Origin: Verticillium longisporum
Lineage: Eukaryota; Ascomycota; Sordariomycetes; Glomerellales; Plectosphaerellaceae
NCBI GenBank assembly: GCA_019188255.1
Contig: JAETXT010000007.1
Location: 3,720,001-3,784,000 of the forward strand
Reading direction: 5' to 3'
DNA: 64,000 nt
Shown in pieces: positions 35,922 through 44,775 of this stretch. How positions within the stretch are numbered: the first letter of the stretch is position 1; every line of letters starts with the position of its first letter. The notes under the pieces are model-generated. The model was not told the origin of the DNA and made no database searches. It saw nothing but the letters and a program-made list of their open reading frames with translations. Position numbers and translations under genes: made by a program.

Positions 35922-38609
35922 ATGCAGGTCAAGTCCGTCCTTCTGGGCGCCGCCCTGGCCCTGGCTACGACGACGATGGCCGAGACCGACAAACCGAGGA
36001 TCTACTTCCCCCGTCATGTCAAGAGACAGTTCACCAACTCGACCCTCTCACAACCCGGGACCTTTCCTCCTGCGCCAGAGACCCCGCCCTTGACCTCGCG
36101 AACCGATACGCCGACCTTCATCACGAGCCTCAGACAGTCTCTCACAAACGACTTGATCGACCCGGCCGAATCCTCTCCTTCCTCGTCCGAGTCCCTGTCT
36201 GAGCCCAGCGACACCACTCAGCGCACCACCGTCGTCATTTCGAGCACCATCAGGGTCCCGCCCACCACTGTCCCCAAGCTGCTTGACTCGAATCAGTCGT
36301 CATCTGAGGAGCTATCTGCCAGTGACTCGACTGCTCCGCAGCATTCGCCCTCGTCGTCCAATACCGAGACTTCGACTTCTCAGACGACCGCCGAGCCTGA
36401 GGCAATCACGGCGTCTGGCACAACCACCAACGAGGCCGCGACGACTATTGCCGCCTCCGAGACGACTACTGCCGCCTCCGAGACGACTACTGCCGCCGCC
36501 GAGAAGATTACTGCCCCCTCCGAGACGACAACTGCCGCCTCCGAGACGACAACTGCCGCCGCCGAGACGACTACTGCCCCCTCCGAGACGACAACTGCCG
36601 CCGCCGAGAAGATTACTGCCCCCTCCGAGACGACTACTGCCCCCTCCGAGACGACAACTGCCGCCGCCGAGACGACTACTGCCCCCTCCGAGACGACAAC
36701 TGCCGCCGCCGAGACGACTACTGTCCCCTCCGAGACGACAACTGCCGCCGCCGAGACGACTACTGCCCCCTCCGAGACGACTACTGTCCCCTCCGAGACG
36801 ACTACTGCCCCCTCCGAGACGACAGCAGTGACGTTGCCCGAGCAGAGCACCTCCGTAAAGTCTGTTTCCTCCGCAGAGGAGTCCGGCACCGGTCTCCTCC
36901 CCACGAGCAGCAGCACCACGGCCGAGGTCGAGTCCACGACCTCGATCGCGACGACCGAAGCCCAGACTTCTGCTGAGCCCACGTCATCTGAAATTGTCAC
37001 CACGTCTTCGGGGATCGTGATCGCGCCTACGGGCCTCGTCACTCCCAGCTCAAGCGAACCCCCGACCTCCGCCGTGACGAGCATTCTTTCTGTGCCAACG
37101 AATTCTACTGAGTCTGAGATCGAGTCCACCCAAACCGCGACTACTGCCCTGTCTGGTTCCACTGTCGCAGTGTCTGCCACAACAACTGCTAGTGTTCCCA
37201 TCACCACGGATGCCAGTGAGCCTCCTGTCAGTGCCAACACGACCATAACGGACCAGTCAACCCTGCCCACTGTATCGTTGACGTCGCTGCCGCCCGGCGG
37301 GTCGTCCATCGTCTCCTCTACGTCGATCTTCCCTGGGTCGTCGGTGATTTCAGTGTCACCCAGCGCTTCCGGTGAAGCTTCGGTGGCTCCCAACACGACA
37401 GAGACCGTTCCGACTGCTAGCGCCTCCATCCCCATCACCGAGCCAAGCAGCTCCGTCAGTGTGACGTCCATTCTCGAGTCTAGCACTGAGCCCACTGCCG
37501 CGACTTCCTCTTTGCCGACTGATTTGCCGACCTCGAGCGTTCCGCCGGACAGCACGACGGTTGTTTTTGACAAGCCGTTAGCTCCGCCCCACGCCCCCAG
37601 CGTTTCAGCCTCGGGTGAGCCCTCTACGACCGCTCCCGTGACCAGCCTGGCACCCACCAACACGATCACCGGTACCGGGATTTGGCTGCCGTCCACTATC
37701 ATTGTGGAAAATTCGACACCGACTCGCGCAGCGACGGATGCTGTCGCACCCACAAGCGGCGTTGCTCTGCCCTCGGACTTGCCCAAGGTAATCGGCCCTG
37801 GCGATACGGAGAATGTTGCTCAGCCTGAAGGGACAGTTCTCCTTCAGGTTGGCTTCCTTTACGCCGAGAACTACGAGTTCGTTAGCAAGAACCCGATGGC
37901 TGCTGCTCAGTTGTTCACGCTGTTGCCCATCGCCCTCACGGATGGCGCCAAGATCGACGCCGGCAAGGTCATCGTCACGAGTCTGGTGCCCTATGACACC
38001 ATGCCGTCGCTTGGCTACATCACGACGCTCGCCCGGTTCTGGTACCCCGCGTCCATGGTCGACCAGCTGCGCATGGACATCAAGATTCCGAACTCACTTC
38101 TTCACAACAACCCTCAGCAGCTCATCTACAATCTCACACAGAACATCAACCCTGCCATTGACATCATTCCTGGTTCCGAAAACATCCCCGGCGGCAATGG
38201 AGGTGCGCCGACTTCTGGCTCCCCCAACGGAAACAATGACATGTTCGACAACAACGAGTCGGACTCGACACCCATTCAGACCGGAACTGCCGCAGCCATC
38301 GGTATTGGTGCCGTAACAGTTGGTGTAGCTTACGGCGCGGCCATGTTCCTGATCGCTCGTCGTTACAAGCGCAAGAAGCAGGCGCACCGCCGTGCCAGCT
38401 CCATCTCCGGCACTTCCTCTGACATGCGCTACACTGGCACTGGCAGCCCCGCGATGATGGGTGGTGCGCTGATGAGCCGCGACTTCTCCAACTATGGCGG
38501 TGTCGCTGGCGGCCGTGACAGCCACGGCAGCGGGCGGACCGGCAACTCGGGACGGACGGCCAAGATTTCGGCACCTGTCGCTGCTGAGAACTCTCTTGGC
38601 TGGAATTGA
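35922..38609 (+). CDS. MSB2: Signalling mucin MSB2
   Basis: Single-exon gene for an 895-residue type I membrane mucin. In fungi MSB2 senses surface and wall cues upstream of the filamentation/invasion MAP kinase cascade. Seen here: signal peptide (about residues 1-20, MQVKSVLLGAALALATTTMA); a long Ser/Thr/Pro-rich ectodomain (about 40-610), which is the expected O-glycosylation target; an 18-unit heptad array inside it (36453-36830); a non-repetitive extracellular domain matching the Hkr1-Msb2 homology region (LLQVGFLYAENYEFV, LPIALTDG, IVTSLVPYDT; about 630-760); one transmembrane helix (about 790-812, ending GAAMFLIA); a basic stop-transfer RRYKRKK; and an 83-residue cytoplasmic tail ending NSLGWN. 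No frameshift is seen. The antisense strand is also open through the repeat, which reflects composition rather than a second gene. Confidence 0.92.
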   Translation: MQVKSVLLGAALALATTTMAETDKPRIYFPRHVKRQFTNSTLSQPGTFPPAPETPPLTSRTDTPTFITSLRQSLTNDLIDPAESSPSSSESLSEPSDTTQRTTVVISSTIRVPPTTVPKLLDSNQSSSEELSASDSTAPQHSPSSSNTETSTSQTTAEPEAITASGTTTNEAATTIAASETTTAASETTTAAAEKITAPSETTTAASETTTAAAETTTAPSETTTAAAEKITAPSETTTAPSETTTAAAETTTAPSETTTAAAETTTVPSETTTAAAETTTAPSETTTVPSETTTAPSETTAVTLPEQSTSVKSVSSAEESGTGLLPTSSSTTAEVESTTSIATTEAQTSAEPTSSEIVTTSSGIVIAPTGLVTPSSSEPPTSAVTSILSVPTNSTESEIESTQTATTALSGSTVAVSATTTASVPITTDASEPPVSANTTITDQSTLPTVSLTSLPPGGSSIVSSTSIFPGSSVISVSPSASGEASVAPNTTETVPTASASIPITEPSSSVSVTSILESSTEPTAATSSLPTDLPTSSVPPDSTTVVFDKPLAPPHAPSVSASGEPSTTAPVTSLAPTNTITGTGIWLPSTIIVENSTPTRAATDAVAPTSGVALPSDLPKVIGPGDTENVAQPEGTVLLQVGFLYAENYEFVSKNPMAAAQLFTLLPIALTDGAKIDAGKVIVTSLVPYDTMPSLGYITTLARFWYPASMVDQLRMDIKIPNSLLHNNPQQLIYNLTQNINPAIDIIPGSENIPGGNGGAPTSGSPNGNNDMFDNNESDSTPIQTGTAAAIGIGAVTVGVAYGAAMFLIARRYKRKKQAHRRASSISGTSSDMRYTGTGSPAMMGGALMSRDFSNYGGVAGGRDSHGSGRTGNSGRTAKISAPVAAENSLGWN
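36453..36830 (+). repeat. 21-bp in-frame tandem repeat in MSB2 (18 heptads)
   Basis: Eighteen head-to-tail 21-bp units encode heptads of the form (A/P)(S/A)ETTT(A/V). Two units read AAEKITA and the last diverges to PSETTAV. The units differ at few positions, so the array is likely to vary in copy number between strains and would change mucin length in steps of seven residues. Confidence 0.95.
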
Positions 38610-40630
38610 TTGACGAACTAGACGCCGCACACACACACGCGCGCACACGCGCGCCCACAACACATTTTTCTTCATTTCATCTGTCATACTGCGAAGTTTC
38701 TCGCTTTTCGATACCCTTCGGAAAGAATCAGTGATCAGAAATATTTGCATTGCATAGACTTTCGATAACATGGTTCTGACCCCGATGACACTTGGAGGAG
38801 AGGAAAGGGGCCATCCTTGATTCAGAGGGAGAGCAGTTTTGCTTGAGGTGCTCGAAGGAGTTGGCCTGGCCCGCACCAAGCTCGCTTCTTCCAACTCCTT
38901 CTTTCTCGTCGCCGCTGCAGACGGCCCTCTCTCGCACATGGGCTTGATGGGCTTGAGTTCCGCATCGCCCTTGCCCAACGCTTGATTTTCTTCCGCGTCA
39001 GACCTCGGCCTGCGACCGTCAAAAGACTCGGCGCCCACCTTTTCTTTGCTGTCGTTGGTCTGGTGCCCAGTGCCTTTTTATTTCACTTAATTATTTCCTA
39101 CCTGGTGTGGAGGAGGGGAGAGACGTGGATCGGTGGGACCTGTTGCAGGTTCACGGTAGCCTGAGTGCGGGAGGAGGATTCTTCGGTCTATGCAGAAGAA
39201 AATGAGGGACGCGACGCCCTCGGCGGCTCACGGCCGGGTAGTTCGGTGTACATTACGAAGGATGGGGACGGGCATTTGGGGTCAGACGCCTCCGATGCCT
39301 GGACTACCTGACCGCGTGCCGACCGCTGTGGTCAGACTTCGGACGCATCACTGATTGGCAGACTGCGTCGGGATAGAGGGTTAACCGTCTTGAGCCGTGG
39401 TGCTATGCATATACTTCAAATGAGAGAGCCTTTAGACCGAAGCTTTTGTTAACCTCTGATGATGTGACACTAATCTCGGGGCGCGAGCGCTTGGCGTCAG
39501 GGGCCGAATCCAAATTTCCGACGATGAGCTAACATAGCGTCTTCTAGTCTGCTTTTGGCAGGGCTGATGGATTTCAACCGGCTTGTGGACCTCGTGTTCT
39601 CCTTACTCGTGTCAGAGCCTTTGATCCTGTTCTTGTTGACGTGGTGTGTGTGACACGCCGTTTTAGGTGCATGTACGAGGCGATGTCCAGTCATGTGACA
39701 TGCCACATGCACTGCACTGTACTGCCCGATAGCGCAATCAGTCCCAGTACATGTCGAAGTTGATTGCCTCCCACCGTTACGCTGCACGTCGACTTGACAT
39801 GGTGACGACTGTTGTGGACCCTCGGATATGTCGTCTTCTTATCGACGAGAAAACTCAGATGCATAGCGATGCATTTGCTGATTTGTCTAGCAGTGAGGTG
39901 GGTCAAAGCTCTTTCTTTACCTGCGGTCTTGGCGTCGTTGCGTCACGCCTGAGATGGTGACGCGTCTGTCGACGCGACGGGTCAAGGGTCAAGATGGCAT
40001 GGAAGGTACAACACCAGATGCAGTTCATACGTTGTGATGCAGAATTGTGCCATCAGACTCCGAGCGCCTTTTTTACTCCAAATCTTTGCATTCATCATTT
40101 GATACGATACCTCTGTTGCATGCCAAATCCTGCGAATCCCCGCGTGCCAGGCACCAATACCCAACTCCCAGAAGCGCACTGTCCGATGCCAGAGCGGACG
40201 AACCACCCGTGTGCAATTGAAGGCTCCTAGAAGGCAAACATTGGCTGGAAAGATGAGATGGAATGTCGAGATTTGCTGCAACCAGAGGACAGCGTGGACA
40301 ATAGGAGCCAGTCGCTGCCGCCGTTCGGCCTACGGATGGCGGTTCACCGGCCGGCCAGCAGCTCTAGATGCACCGGCATTTGATTAGAGGCATCATTCGG
40401 CCTGCTCTTTCACGAAAGGTTTGGATGAATGCAGCCGGCTGTTTACCTTGCTACATGGTTGCCAAGATCGGACATCCCCAGATGGGGTCCGTCTGCTCTC
40501 CAGATGACGACTCCGGACATCTGGCCCTCCATAGCACACGCGGTTCCCCAACTGTGTGAACAGAGGTTTCACGCATATGACGCAAGGGTGGTTACGACGC
40601 CGCCCTCGATTGTCGCGCATGGTATGGTCC
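38610..40630. other. MSB2 3' region and unrecognised DNA
   Basis: The MSB2 3' untranslated region begins with an alternating CA/CG tract (38627-38655). Beyond about 39200 I see only short frames without domains. No RNA gene was recognised. Confidence 0.5.
38627..38655. repeat. Alternating (CA)n(CG)n tract after the MSB2 stop
   Basis: CACACACACACGCGCGCACA followed by CGCGCGCCC is a 29-base alternating pyrimidine-purine tract starting 18 bases after the MSB2 stop codon. Such tracts can adopt Z-DNA and are length-variable; whether this matters here is unknown. Confidence 0.85.
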
Positions 40631-40639
40631 TATGACTTT

Positions 40640-41230
40640 CGTCAGCTCTGCGACGAAATCATGCATGACTGGCTTGGCTACTGGCACAGTCATCTTCAGA
40701 TCTCCGTCCCTCCGGCCTCATGAAACCCGCAGGCGCCGGTCGCCGATGCCATCTTGACCTGTCTGAACCCTAACCAGCGCTGTATAACCTTGTTGGTAGC
40801 GATGTTTATCCCTCAGGCTTCTGTAAGTCCATACTAGCCCATCTCATTGTGCTCACCGCATGGCAGGCCTTTGGTGACGGAACAAGACCTTTTGTCTGAG
40901 CTCGACACCATCGACTAGCAGGGTTTCCCAAAGTCCACAGCCACGTCCGTGTTTACAATTGCTGCTCCGTCGATTGACCTTCACAATGCTGTTGATGATC
41001 TCGAGGAGATCGAGCTTCCCGCCCACTCCATCGGTACCACGAGGCGTGGTATCGGCCCAGCCTGCAGCCCCCACGTCTCGGTACGACGCCTGCGAGGAGG
41101 CCTTGCTGTGTATGCTCTCACCACTAGCAGAGCAAGATCATCACCATTTGCGAGGTTTTCAACGTGGAGCTCTTTGAACGCGAACTGAGCACTCTGGCGG
41201 CGTCAGCACCGGAAGGTATGGTGACCCCAG
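40640..41230 (+). pseudogene. Decayed adenylosuccinate synthetase relic
   Basis: A conceptual reading at about 40955-41125 gives IDLHNAVDDLEEIEL, then HSIGTTRRGIGPACS, then LRGGLAVYAL. This matches the adenylosuccinate synthetase core, where families have FDLHQ..DGLEELEL, IGTTGKGIGPAYS and KAARSGLRVHDL. Upstream, the pieces YNLVGSDV (about 40783-40806) and SELDTID (about 40897-40915) match NLIGSGVVV and FKELDALQ in the expected order. Downstream, LFERELSTLAA and YGDP (about 41170-41228) match the next block. The pieces fall in different frames with stop codons between them. The Tyr and Lys of the GIGPxYxxK signature are lost and no N-terminal QWGDEGKGK motif or C-terminal half is visible. It is a dead, partial copy; the working enzyme must be encoded elsewhere. 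Only the core match is strong; the outer limits are approximate. Confidence 0.7.
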
Positions 41231-42187
41231 CCTGTGCAGGTCGATCGCAGATTACTGTCAACACGAGGTAGATGGAAACTTCAACTCGTCTCGCGTATGT
41301 TACGTCTTACGGTTGAGGCTAAGTAAAGCAAATTCCCTGACGAGAACACGCCTACAATTAGAGCCAAGGCCTTCTTCGACCTGCGAGGAAGGTATGCAAC
41401 TTCGTCTTGTTTATTGACAAGTTCCTCTCCATCAACAGCAAGGGACACGCAGAGAAATGGCAGTACCAGCTTTTATTTTGCTCATGTTGTGTACCTGCCT
41501 TGACAATCTTGCAGCAACCCTCACGAACTGGGCGTGGCCAGTAGTCGCAACGGAGGCCCTTTGAGTTCATGCTCTCAACCGACGCCGCAGAAGATAATTA
41601 TGAATGACCCCTTTATGAGGAATCCATCATGATCAGACGCCCTGCCTCGAGTGGCATCTGTACGCCGCCCGAAAGAGAGCCCTTCGCTGCCCATGCTGGC
41701 TTCATCAACGTGGTCTCATAAGACAAAGGAAATATTCGAAGAGGCGAGTGGGGAATATTAGACGACAATCAAGGAAAAGTATTACGGAAAGCCAAGGAAA
41801 TGAAAGAACGAAATAGAAGCGAGGAAAGAAACATCTGACCGACCTAGAATGAGGGAGTGAGTGGTTAGTTTTGAGTGTCAGGGCAGCCAAGATTACGACT
41901 CCCTGACACCGACATCAAAGCGGACGGGAACGCGGTGCCATACTTTCAGGCAAAGGCTGCTTGGTTAGTTAGAACTTTGAAGAACCGCCTCGCAGGATCA
42001 AGTCTGGAGGGGTGGAATGGCAGCCCGCATTGAGAGGGAGCGCCGACAAGGGAGCTCCCGTCTTGGACGTGGTCTCTCACAGCGGCAGCGGGGCGGCGGT
42101 TGGGTCCCAGGCCAGCAACCGCCCCTTGTCCGCCTCGACGAACGAAGCCCTCATCCACCCGTCCGACTCGACCCTACGAATGGACCA
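41231..42187. other. Unrecognised DNA right of the synthetase relic
   Basis: I looked for the missing C-terminal half of adenylosuccinate synthetase (TTRVG.GPFPTE, GRKRRCGW) and did not find it. The stretch otherwise contains short frames only, and the last ~250 bases are the 3' region of the small minus-strand gene. Confidence 0.45.
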
Positions 42188-42656
42188 TCACGGGCCCGAG
42201 CCCGAGCCCGAGCCGGCGGGTGGGGCGGGCGCCGCGCCGTCGGCGCCGTCGTGGGAGCTCGCGTCCTCGGCCTCGCGCGCGAGGCGCTCCTCGAGCCTGC
42301 GATGCTGCTCCGCCTGGCGCTTGTGCTTCTTCTCGTCGCGGCGAGCACGGGCGGCGTCGCGCTTCTCGCCAATGATGTAGGGGACGGAGCGGACGGCGGC
42401 GAAAGCTAGGGTCGCGGCCTGGCGCAGGTGGCGGCTAGCGTCGCGGAGGTGGATGCGGGCATCGGTGAGGTCGCTGCGGGCGGCGGCGGAGCGCTTCTTG
42501 GCGCGGTATGTGCGCTCGGCGCGCTGAGCCTTTGGTACTTCTCCGAGGCGCGGCGGCGGTTCGTCACGAGGAGGGCCTCGGTGCCGGAGGTGCCTGGGCG
42601 GCGGGCCGGGAGGGGCTTCTCCGTGAGCTCGGGGAGGGGCTCGTGTTGTCGGCCAT
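42188..42656 (-). CDS. Small basic coiled-coil protein, function unknown
   Basis: Predicted protein of about 156 residues, not recognised. It starts MADNTSPSPSSRRSPSRP, continues with EALLVTNRRRASEKYQRLSA, and then a long helical, Arg/Lys/Glu/Ala-rich region (YRAKKRSAAARSDL, RIHLRDASRHLRQAATLAF, VPYIIGEKRDAARARR, RRLEERLAREAED) ending in a Ser-Gly repeat. The three parts lie in different frames, and each junction is explained by one missing C: near the CCC run at about 42600 and near a CC at about 42516. Both have the same sign as the errors in conserved neighbours, which supports a real gene. High GC and codon bias toward C/G in the third position also fit coding DNA. It could be nuclear or cytoskeleton-associated; that is inference only. 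Confidence 0.5.
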
Positions 42657-42804
42657 TTCTTCCTTCTTTCCTTTTGCAGGAGCCGGGGCAATACCCAGAA
42701 TTGGGAAGGGATGAATCAAGGGAAGAATGAGGGGGAGAAATGAAGTTGGTGGTCTGGAGCGACTGTAAGTGAGACTGAGTCTCGGAGAGGCGGGTGTGAA
42801 TAAG

Positions 42805-42870
42805 TGAGTGTGGGGTGATGAGTGAGCAAGTGATGAGTGAGCAAGTGAGTGAGTGAGTGAACGGCAGTGA
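42805..42870. repeat. GTGA-rich degenerate simple repeat
   Basis: Repeated GTGATGAGTGAGCAA and GTGAGTGAGTGA strings lie upstream of the small minus-strand gene. It is an imperfect tetranucleotide-type repeat with no evident role. Confidence 0.7.
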
Positions 42871-44206
42871 AGGAGTGATGGAGTGAATGAGCCAGTAGAG
42901 GCAGCCCACGTGGAACAGGGACGGATGCCAGCTGTGGATGATGAACATGATCTTATACACATGCGCCGACGAGGAGACGAACGCGGTCGAATGCGCTAAC
43001 AAGACGTGGCCTGGGTGTCGCGTTGCTGTCACTCTGGAACATCATGCATCTGACCGGCCCATCCCTGGCCGCCCGGGCCCCAGCGTAGCAAACGAGGGAG
43101 CGTGGGGCACGAGAAACATGGCAGACGGCATGAAGAGGCAATCAGCGTGGTGGGTGGTGGGCGGTCGATGTCATAAGACCAGGCATGCTATAAACCCCAC
43201 GGAACGTGAGAGGGCGACCGTTGCTGGTTCATCGCACCTCGTTCCTTAGGGACCCTTTTCTCAGTCCGATGGGGCAACCAGGCGTACCCCTGTCGCCCGA
43301 GTCGGACAAGGCATGAAGAGAGCCCAGGTCTCTGGGCATGTAGCGTTCTGAAGACACAACTGGAGGGGACCCATGCTCCATCGTGTTAGGTGCGTGAAGG
43401 CTTCGGAGTCGAGATGGGTCGCTGGCGTCGTCGGTCGCGATGGCGGACTATCGTGAGAATTGCGTGATATGAGGGTGTTTGAGTCTGGCGGTGGCTGAGA
43501 AGCGAGTTCTGGAACTCCTTCGAACGGGCCGGAAATACTCGAGCTGTGGCTGGAGAGCGCTCGGGGGCGGCAACTGATAGGACAGAGGACGGAGAAGGAG
43601 CAAAGGAGAGACCCCGCCCGCTCGTCACATGTTCCTGCCCACGAGCGAAGCCTGTTGGAATTGGCTGTGCCTGCTGCTAGTGAAAACGTTTGAGGACACT
43701 TGCTCTCGTTTCCTCTTCGTTCCAATTTCTTTTCCTGGCTTCCCTTTTCCTGTCGTGTGCCTCACATCCTCATCTGTCTATCTGTCTCTCTTTCGTAGCA
43801 ACCATCTGGGAAACCCAACCTCCACCTCACCCACCCACCGCTTGCGGTCTGGCCGACATTCACTGCCCCGTTGTGCACGACTCGGGCGCCTGTCCTGCTC
43901 TTGGGAACCGACGGCTGGGATTCGACCATCACCTGGGATTCAACCATCGAGCTTCACCCGTCGTTGTCAAACCTCCCCTCTTCTCTCTGTGGTGCGCAGC
44001 CACTCCCCTCCCCCTCCATTGCGAGCTTGCAGCATCAGCACCCTTCTTCACCCACGCCCTGCTGCGGCATCCCGCGGGGTTTTCCTCTCGACAGTACCGG
44101 CTGATTGGTCCCGCTGCCTGCCGACTCGAAAACTATTCGTCGACTCTCCCACGGTTCAAACCCTGCAGCTCGTCGCGACTTGAGGTTGACCATTACGCAA
44201 AAAAAC

Positions 44207-44269
44207 AAAAGGCAAAAGGCAAAAGGCAAAAGGCAAAAGGCAAAAGGCAAAAGGCAAAAGGCAAAAGGC
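44207..44269. repeat. AAAAGGC tandem array (nine 7-bp units)
   Basis: Nine exact consecutive copies of AAAAGGC flanked by A-rich sequence, about 510 bases upstream of the CHO2 ATG. On the opposite strand it reads GCCTTTT. The exactness suggests recent slippage expansion. Confidence 0.95.
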
Positions 44270-44503
44270 AAAAAAAAAGGGACAAGAAGAAAAAGGGAAA
44301 CAGGCCAATCCCACGTGATTCGAACTGCAGCAACAATCTGTTGAAAACACTGGGCACCCGACACGATAGCCAAGCTCTCTGTGGCATTTCAGAGGAGTAC
44401 CACGCTGTAAGCTCAGCCAACAGCGGCACTCTCTCGGCCGACCTGCCCGCACGAGTCCTGCAGCTAAAGAAGCTCATCCTCTGACTTTCGGATTCTCGAT
44501 ATC

Positions 44504-44590
44504 TCGCTCATCCTCTCACTCTTTTCCCTCTTTCTCTCTCTCTCTCCCTCTGCATCTCTTCCCCTCTCCTATCCCTTTCTTTTCCGCCCG
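44504..44590 (+). promoter_or_regulatory. CT-rich tract upstream of CHO2
   Basis: An almost uninterrupted pyrimidine tract ending about 185 bases before the CHO2 start codon. CT-rich tracts near transcription starts are common in filamentous fungal promoters, so the transcription start is probably just downstream. Confidence 0.5.
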
Positions 44591-44775
44591 TCCACCTGCG
44601 CTGCCTGATCGCGTGAACACATGTTCGCCCCTCACGCCCGTCCCTACACTTGTGATCCCCACTCACAAACCGGTAACGCCGCCCCTACGACCGCATCAAC
44701 CTGCGGCCCCCAACATCTGCCCATTTCGGACCTAAATCCCCGCCTCGCCGCGCTCCGACTCCATTGCCCCCCAGC

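Larger units (their letters stand above)
42657..44775. promoter_or_regulatory. Divergent promoter region of the small basic gene and CHO2
   Basis: About 2.1 kb between divergent genes. It includes a GTGA-rich stretch (about 42805-42890), an AAAAGGC array (44207-44269) and a CT-rich tract just before CHO2 (44504-44590). Open frames here are compositionally driven and none is supported as protein-coding. Confidence 0.55.

Noticed and set aside
36380..37786. 468-codon minus-strand frame opposite MSB2
   Set aside because: It is the complement of the Ser/Thr-rich repeat: repeated Thr, Glu and Ala codons read as Val and Ser on the other strand without stops. MSB2 on the + strand has signal peptide, membrane helix and family domain.
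44140..44170. tRNA B-box-like string GGTTCAAACCC, and GTTCGAATC on the opposite strand near 44325
   Set aside because: The flanking bases do not form a T stem, and no A box or acceptor pairing was found.
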